A stretch of DNA of 31,410 nucleotides from Porogramme epimiltina (taxonomy: Eukaryota; Basidiomycota; Agaricomycetes; Polyporales; Polyporaceae), in contig FTLJ01000498.1 of NCBI GenBank assembly GCA_900155495.1, forward strand, positions 1 to 31,410, given 5' to 3'. Below the pieces are notes generated by a model. That model was not told where the DNA came from and did not search any database. It saw only the letters and a list, made by a program, of their open reading frames with translations. Positions within the stretch are counted from its first letter, which is position 1. Each line of letters begins with the position of its first letter. Positions 31,397 through 31,410 of this stretch are shown here, piece by piece. Both the position numbers and the translations under genes were made by a program.

Positions 31397-31410
31397 CCCG
31401 CCTTTCTTCC
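29815..31410 (+). CDS. Mitochondrial-carrier-family protein, PMP47/ANT1-like peroxisomal carrier (3' end beyond window)
   Basis: Exons 29815-29888, 30222-30242 (21 nt), 30295-30440, 30502-31070 and 31158-31355 give 336 residues; a sixth exon must lie beyond the right edge. Repeat 1 starts LTPFGYALAGALGGCFSNAV and carries the signature YPLDIVKTRIQ, followed by EDGFAGYYRGFMATMINTF. Repeat 2 has FTIPVSVIATRQQIG and EEGVGGLWLGIKPGLVLTVN, then PAITYGLFERVKSM. Repeat 3 has VTYPYIMAKVRIQA and RKGFLGWYQ. ITYGLFERVK and the start suggest the peroxisomal adenine-nucleotide carrier branch (PMP47/Ant1, SLC25A17), which supplies ATP for fatty-acid activation in peroxisomes. A related mitochondrial carrier is not excluded. 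Loops are expanded: a Lys/Ser/Glu-rich insert after repeat-2 helix 1 and a His-rich one (HHQAGHGHGH) in repeat 3. The next donor (GTGCGT) runs straight into 29 C. Confidence 0.9.
31365..31393 (+). repeat. C29 homopolymer in carrier intron 5
   Basis: Twenty-nine consecutive C begin nine bases after the splice donor at 31356. The intron continues C-rich to the window edge. Such a run is a slippage hotspot, and its exact length is doubtful in any assembly. Confidence 0.9.

Overview
The window comes from a nuclear chromosome of a filamentous basidiomycete, most likely an Agaricomycete. Three things point there: GC-rich coding sequence with strong G/C preference at third codon positions; genes cut by many short (about 45-60 nt) GT-AG introns, including very small exons; and a protein set of fungal type (NUP49-type nucleoporin, ARP10 of dynactin, PMP47/ANT1-type peroxisomal carrier, a Zn2Cys6 protein, an arrestin-type adaptor, and a small Tyr/Asn/Ser-rich protein of a kind I associate with mushroom-forming fungi). 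I rebuilt nine gene models by joining exons across frames. None is a single open reading frame.

Layout. 776-1139 (-): 80-residue Tyr/Ser/Asn/Gly-rich protein, 3 exons. 2106-4003 (+): Kv-beta/AKR6-like aldo-keto reductase, 13 exons. 4004-7512: no gene seen. 7513-10765 (+): large PX-plus-PB1 protein with a long Ser-rich middle. 11498-13677 (-): actin-related protein ARP10. 14179-15476 (+): family GT17 glycosyltransferase, divergent from ARP10 across about 500 bp. 16520-18249 (-): FG nucleoporin NUP49. 18250-24494: a 6.2-kb stretch without a supportable gene. 24495-24934 (+): tiny Zn2Cys6 protein. 26775-28938 (-): arrestin-fold protein with PY-type motifs. 29815 to the right edge (+): peroxisomal/mitochondrial-type carrier, cut by the window end.

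The genes do not form a pathway cluster. They are mostly housekeeping functions (nuclear pore, dynactin, peroxisomal transport, glycosylation, endocytic adaptor, redox enzyme) with two or three lineage-restricted ones. I see no tRNA, rRNA, CRISPR array, intact transposon, secondary-metabolite cluster or virus-like gene. The most interesting items are gene-structure oddities (18- and 21-nt microexons, a GC-AG intron, an in-frame 51-nt optional intron, C29 directly after a splice donor), the PX+PB1 architecture without SH3 domains, the 70-residue zinc-cluster-only protein, and the small YYYSN-type protein.
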